A DNA stretch of 64,000 nucleotides from Sphingomonas bisphenolicum (GTDB lineage: Bacteria > Pseudomonadota > Alphaproteobacteria > Sphingomonadales > Sphingomonadaceae). The stretch's first letter is position 1. Every line of letters starts with the position of its first letter. The stretch covers positions 3,255,501-3,319,500 of the forward strand of contig NZ_AP018817.1 of the NCBI RefSeq assembly GCF_024349785.1, written 5' to 3'. The notes below the pieces were generated by a model that was not told the DNA's origin, made no database searches, and saw nothing but the letters and a program-made list of their open reading frames with translations. Below, in pieces: positions 62,099 through 64,000 of the stretch. Made by a program: the position numbers and the translations under genes.

Positions 62099-62127
62099 GC
62101 ATCCGCTGTCGATGTGAAGCCTATTAT

Positions 62128-62421
62128 TCAAGCATCAAGCCAATAGCGAACCTGCCCGCGACCCGCGAGTTCCCGCCTCAAGCGTTCCGTCAGGTGTCTG
62201 CCTTGTTCATGGAAGGCTTGCTCCTCGGCAGCCGAGTTGAACGCGGAAGCTGCCGGATCATCAACCCGCAGCGTCGCGTCATATACAGCCGCCCACTGCC
62301 AGAGGTCATCATAGAGAAGATCGCTGATCCCCAAATCTTCTGGTCGGACCTCCCCGACGTGACCAGCCTCATCCCGCCAAAGCGGGGCGCACTCGTAATC
62401 TGCCATTAGCTTTATTCGCAT
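62128..62421 (-). CDS. Small hypothetical protein in the tRNA mini-island
   Basis: The 97-residue protein (MRIKLMADYECAPLWRDEAGHVGEVRPEDL...) resembles small uncharacterised proteins with the ADY-x-C-x-PLW opening and an AAVYDATLRVDDP centre. Such genes turn up near toxin-immunity loci and in genomic islands. A start at Met6 (62406) is also possible. It converges with the other island gene, with a 29-bp gap. Confidence 0.65.
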   Translation of the reverse strand: MRIKLMADYECAPLWRDEAGHVGEVRPEDLGISDLLYDDLWQWAAVYDATLRVDDPAASAFNSAAEEQAFHEQGRHLTERLRRELAGRGQVRYWLDA

Positions 62422-62522
62422 GAATCGACACTATCAAATCATGCACGCTGGTCCAATCAGGCTCATCCAACCCCAGCGATCCTGAACGGCAATCGCCGCG
62501 TAATGGAGCTTGATGGACTCGG

Positions 62523-62535
62523 TCCTCCGCTACCA
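62523..62535 (+). repeat. Right att-like repeat
   Basis: Exact second copy of TCCTCCGCTACCA, the tRNA-Met 3' end, lying 91 bp before the ferredoxin reductase start. It would be the distal attachment site of the inserted segment. Confidence 0.7.
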
Positions 62536-62626
62536 AATATCATCCCAACGATAGACATCGTACTTGCCTCCTGCCGCAAAGCGCGCCAATCAGCGGCGCA
62601 AACAGGGCAAAGAGGATAGTAGGCGG

Positions 62627-63853
62627 ATGAGCTATTATGACGTTCTGATCGTGGGCGCGGGCCATGCGGGCGCGCAGGCGGGGATCGCGCTGCGGCAGGC
62701 GGGCTTCGAAGGATCGATCGCGATGATCGGCGATGAGCAATATCCGCCCTATGAACGTCCGCCGCTGTCCAAGGAATATTTTGCGGGCGACAAGAGCTTC
62801 GACCGCATCCTGATCCGCCCCGCGACCTTCTGGGGCGAACGCCATATCGACATGCTGCTGGGCAAGCGCGTGAAGAATGTCGATCCGGTGGGCAAGTTCG
62901 TGACCGCGGGCGACGAGGAGATCGGCTATGGCAAGCTGATCTGGTGCACCGGGGGCAGCCCCCGGATGCTGACCTGCAACGGCGCGGACGCGCGCAATGT
63001 CCATGCCGTGCGCCGCCGCGACGATGTCGATGCGATGATGGCCAAGATCGACAGCATCACCCATGTCACCATCATCGGCGGCGGCTATATCGGGCTGGAG
63101 GCCGCGGCCGTCCTGTCCAAGTTCGGCAAGACGGTCGTACTGCTCGAAGCGCTGGACCGGGTGCTGGCGCGCGTCGCGGGCGAAGAGCTGTCGCGCTTCT
63201 ACGAAGCCGAGCATCGCGCCCATGGCGTCGACCTGCGCACCGGCGCACGGATGGACTGTATCGAGGTGACGGACGGCAAGGCCACCGCCGTGCTGATGCA
63301 GGATGGCGAGCGGATCGAAACCGACATGGTGATCGTGGGCATCGGCATCATCCCCGAAACCGGCCCGCTGATCGCGGCGGGCGCGGCGGGCGGCAATGGT
63401 GTCGATGTCGATGAATTTTGTCGCACCTCGCTGCCCGACATCTATGCCGTGGGCGATTGCGCCGCCCATGCCAACCGCTTCGCCGGCGGCGCGCAGATGC
63501 GGCTGGAATCGGTGCAGAACGCCAACGACCAGGCGAAGGTCGCGGTCGCCCATATCATGGGCAAGGAAGAGGCCTATGATGCCGTGCCCTGGTTCTGGTC
63601 GAACCAATATGACCTGAAGTTGCAGACGGTGGGGCTATCGACCGGCTTCGATCAGGCGATCCTGCGCGGCGACACGGCCAATCGCAGCTTTTCCGTCGTC
63701 TATCTGAAGGGCGGCAAGGTGATCGCGCTCGATTGCGTCAACATGGTCAAGGACTATGTGCAGGGCCGCGCCCATGTGATCGGCGGCGCAGCGCTGGACC
63801 TGGCGCAACTGGCCGATGCGAGCGTGCCGTTGAAGGAAGTGGGACTGGCCTGA
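62627..63853 (+). CDS. Ferredoxin--NAD(P)(+) reductase (rubredoxin/putidaredoxin-reductase type)
   Basis: The 408-residue FAD protein has the first dinucleotide motif [28 protein letters not shown] (typical of oxygenase-coupled ferredoxin reductases), the NAD motif [12 protein letters not shown], the GDCAAH FAD motif and the end region [16 protein letters not shown]. It would pass electrons from NADH to a [2Fe-2S] ferredoxin for a P450 or dioxygenase; no such partner is in this window. I chose the ATG at 62627; the longer frame adds an unrelated basic leader. Confidence 0.92.
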   Translation: MSYYDVLIVGAGHAGAQAGIALRQAGFEGSIAMIGDEQYPPYERPPLSKEYFAGDKSFDRILIRPATFWGERHIDMLLGKRVKNVDPVGKFVTAGDEEIGYGKLIWCTGGSPRMLTCNGADARNVHAVRRRDDVDAMMAKIDSITHVTIIGGGYIGLEAAAVLSKFGKTVVLLEALDRVLARVAGEELSRFYEAEHRAHGVDLRTGARMDCIEVTDGKATAVLMQDGERIETDMVIVGIGIIPETGPLIAAGAAGGNGVDVDEFCRTSLPDIYAVGDCAAHANRFAGGAQMRLESVQNANDQAKVAVAHIMGKEEAYDAVPWFWSNQYDLKLQTVGLSTGFDQAILRGDTANRSFSVVYLKGGKVIALDCVNMVKDYVQGRAHVIGGAALDLAQLADASVPLKEVGLA

Positions 63854-63955
63854 AGGGCGCGGATTTCGTTCGGGTCCGGGCTGGCGGCGGACGGCGTGCG
63901 GGACACGCCGAAAATGGCTGAACTGGGTGGTAAACGGACAGAGCCACTTTCATTT

Positions 63956-63983
63956 CGTCATCCCAGCGAAGGCTGGCATGACG
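63956..63983. repeat. Dispersed palindrome / possible terminator
   Basis: CGTCATCCCAGC (63956-63967), a GAAG loop and GCTGGCATGACG (63972-63983) pair with one mismatch. This CGTCATCCCAGCGAAGGCTGG type palindrome is, to my knowledge, scattered in sphingomonad genomes. It lies 103 bp after the reductase stop and could end its transcript. Confidence 0.6.
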
Positions 63984-64000
63984 GAATATGGCTGATTGCA

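Larger units (their letters stand above)
61659..62535. mobile_element. Mini-island or integrated-element remnant at tRNA-Met
   Basis: A segment of about 870 bp lies between the tRNA 3' end and a direct copy of its last 13 bases. It is AT-richer than the flanks and holds two small unknown genes facing each other. No integrase is present, so it is either a remnant or was mobilised in trans. Confidence 0.6.

Noticed and set aside
62002..62409. Plus-strand frame of 135 codons opposite the small island gene
   Set aside because: It overlaps both island genes; the minus-strand frame resembles a known small-protein type and the plus frame does not.

Overview
The window is chromosomal DNA from a high-GC alphaproteobacterium, most probably a member of the Sphingomonadaceae (Sphingobium- or Sphingomonas-like). 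Evidence: a CtrA cell-cycle regulator with GANTC (CcrM-type) sites upstream, a complete exosortase A (XrtA/PEP-CTERM) exopolysaccharide locus of the type common in sphingomonads, a large STN-domain TonB-dependent receptor paired with a secreted amidohydrolase, and sphingomonad-style dispersed palindromes. There is no rRNA, CRISPR array or transposase.

Layout. 1-2052: end of a GH25 lysozyme-like gene, cytidine deaminase, dCTP deaminase and a metallophosphoesterase. 2238-8211: TonB receptor plus a beta-propeller amidohydrolase. 8257-11606: ECF sigma/anti-sigma pair divergent from a subtilase and a Gly-rich secreted protein with five exact-period 11-residue repeats. 11723-13555: pentapeptide-repeat protein, ctrA and its regulatory region. 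13556-15977: LysR regulator divergent from pirin and wrbA. 16431-17746: AhpD-like protein with an ECF41 sigma factor. 18302-24687: acyltransferase, pseudouridine synthase, arfB, and membrane glycosyltransferase/GtrA/GT2 genes. 24793-31754: methionine-(R)-sulfoxide reductase, a glycine-zipper envelope protein, leucyl/arginyl-transferase, threonine deaminase, an HIBADH-type dehydrogenase and an amidohydrolase.

31770-52915 is the XrtA locus. A minus-strand run encodes the outer-membrane exporter, chain-length regulator, tyrosine autokinase, beta-barrel, ATPase, deacetylase, two FemAB-like enzymes, a glycosyltransferase, exosortase A fused to EpsI, an amidotransferase, the polyprenyl-phosphate sugar transferase and a GT2. 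Upstream of it are a PLP decarboxylase and an acyl-CoA ligase, with a divergent GNAT-like protein and acyl carrier protein. Together these look like synthesis, modification and export of a polysaccharide coupled to C-terminal protein sorting, plus an uncharacterised carrier-protein module. No PEP-CTERM substrate is encoded in this window.

52940-64000: trxB, then a visibly AT-richer insert (about 54.2-56.2 kb) with a methyltransferase-like gene overlapping an AlkB dioxygenase gene. Next comes a proteasome-type peptidase, transglutaminase, alpha-E and circularly permuted ATP-grasp cluster, then a lipoprotein hydrolase. A tRNA-Met(CAU) follows, whose last 13 bases recur 877 bp downstream and bracket a mini-island of two small unknown genes. 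The window ends with a ferredoxin reductase. The best candidates for undescribed biology are the methyltransferase/AlkB cassette, the XrtA-linked carrier-protein module, the tRNA mini-island and the LEA-like 11-mer protein beside the ECF/subtilase unit.
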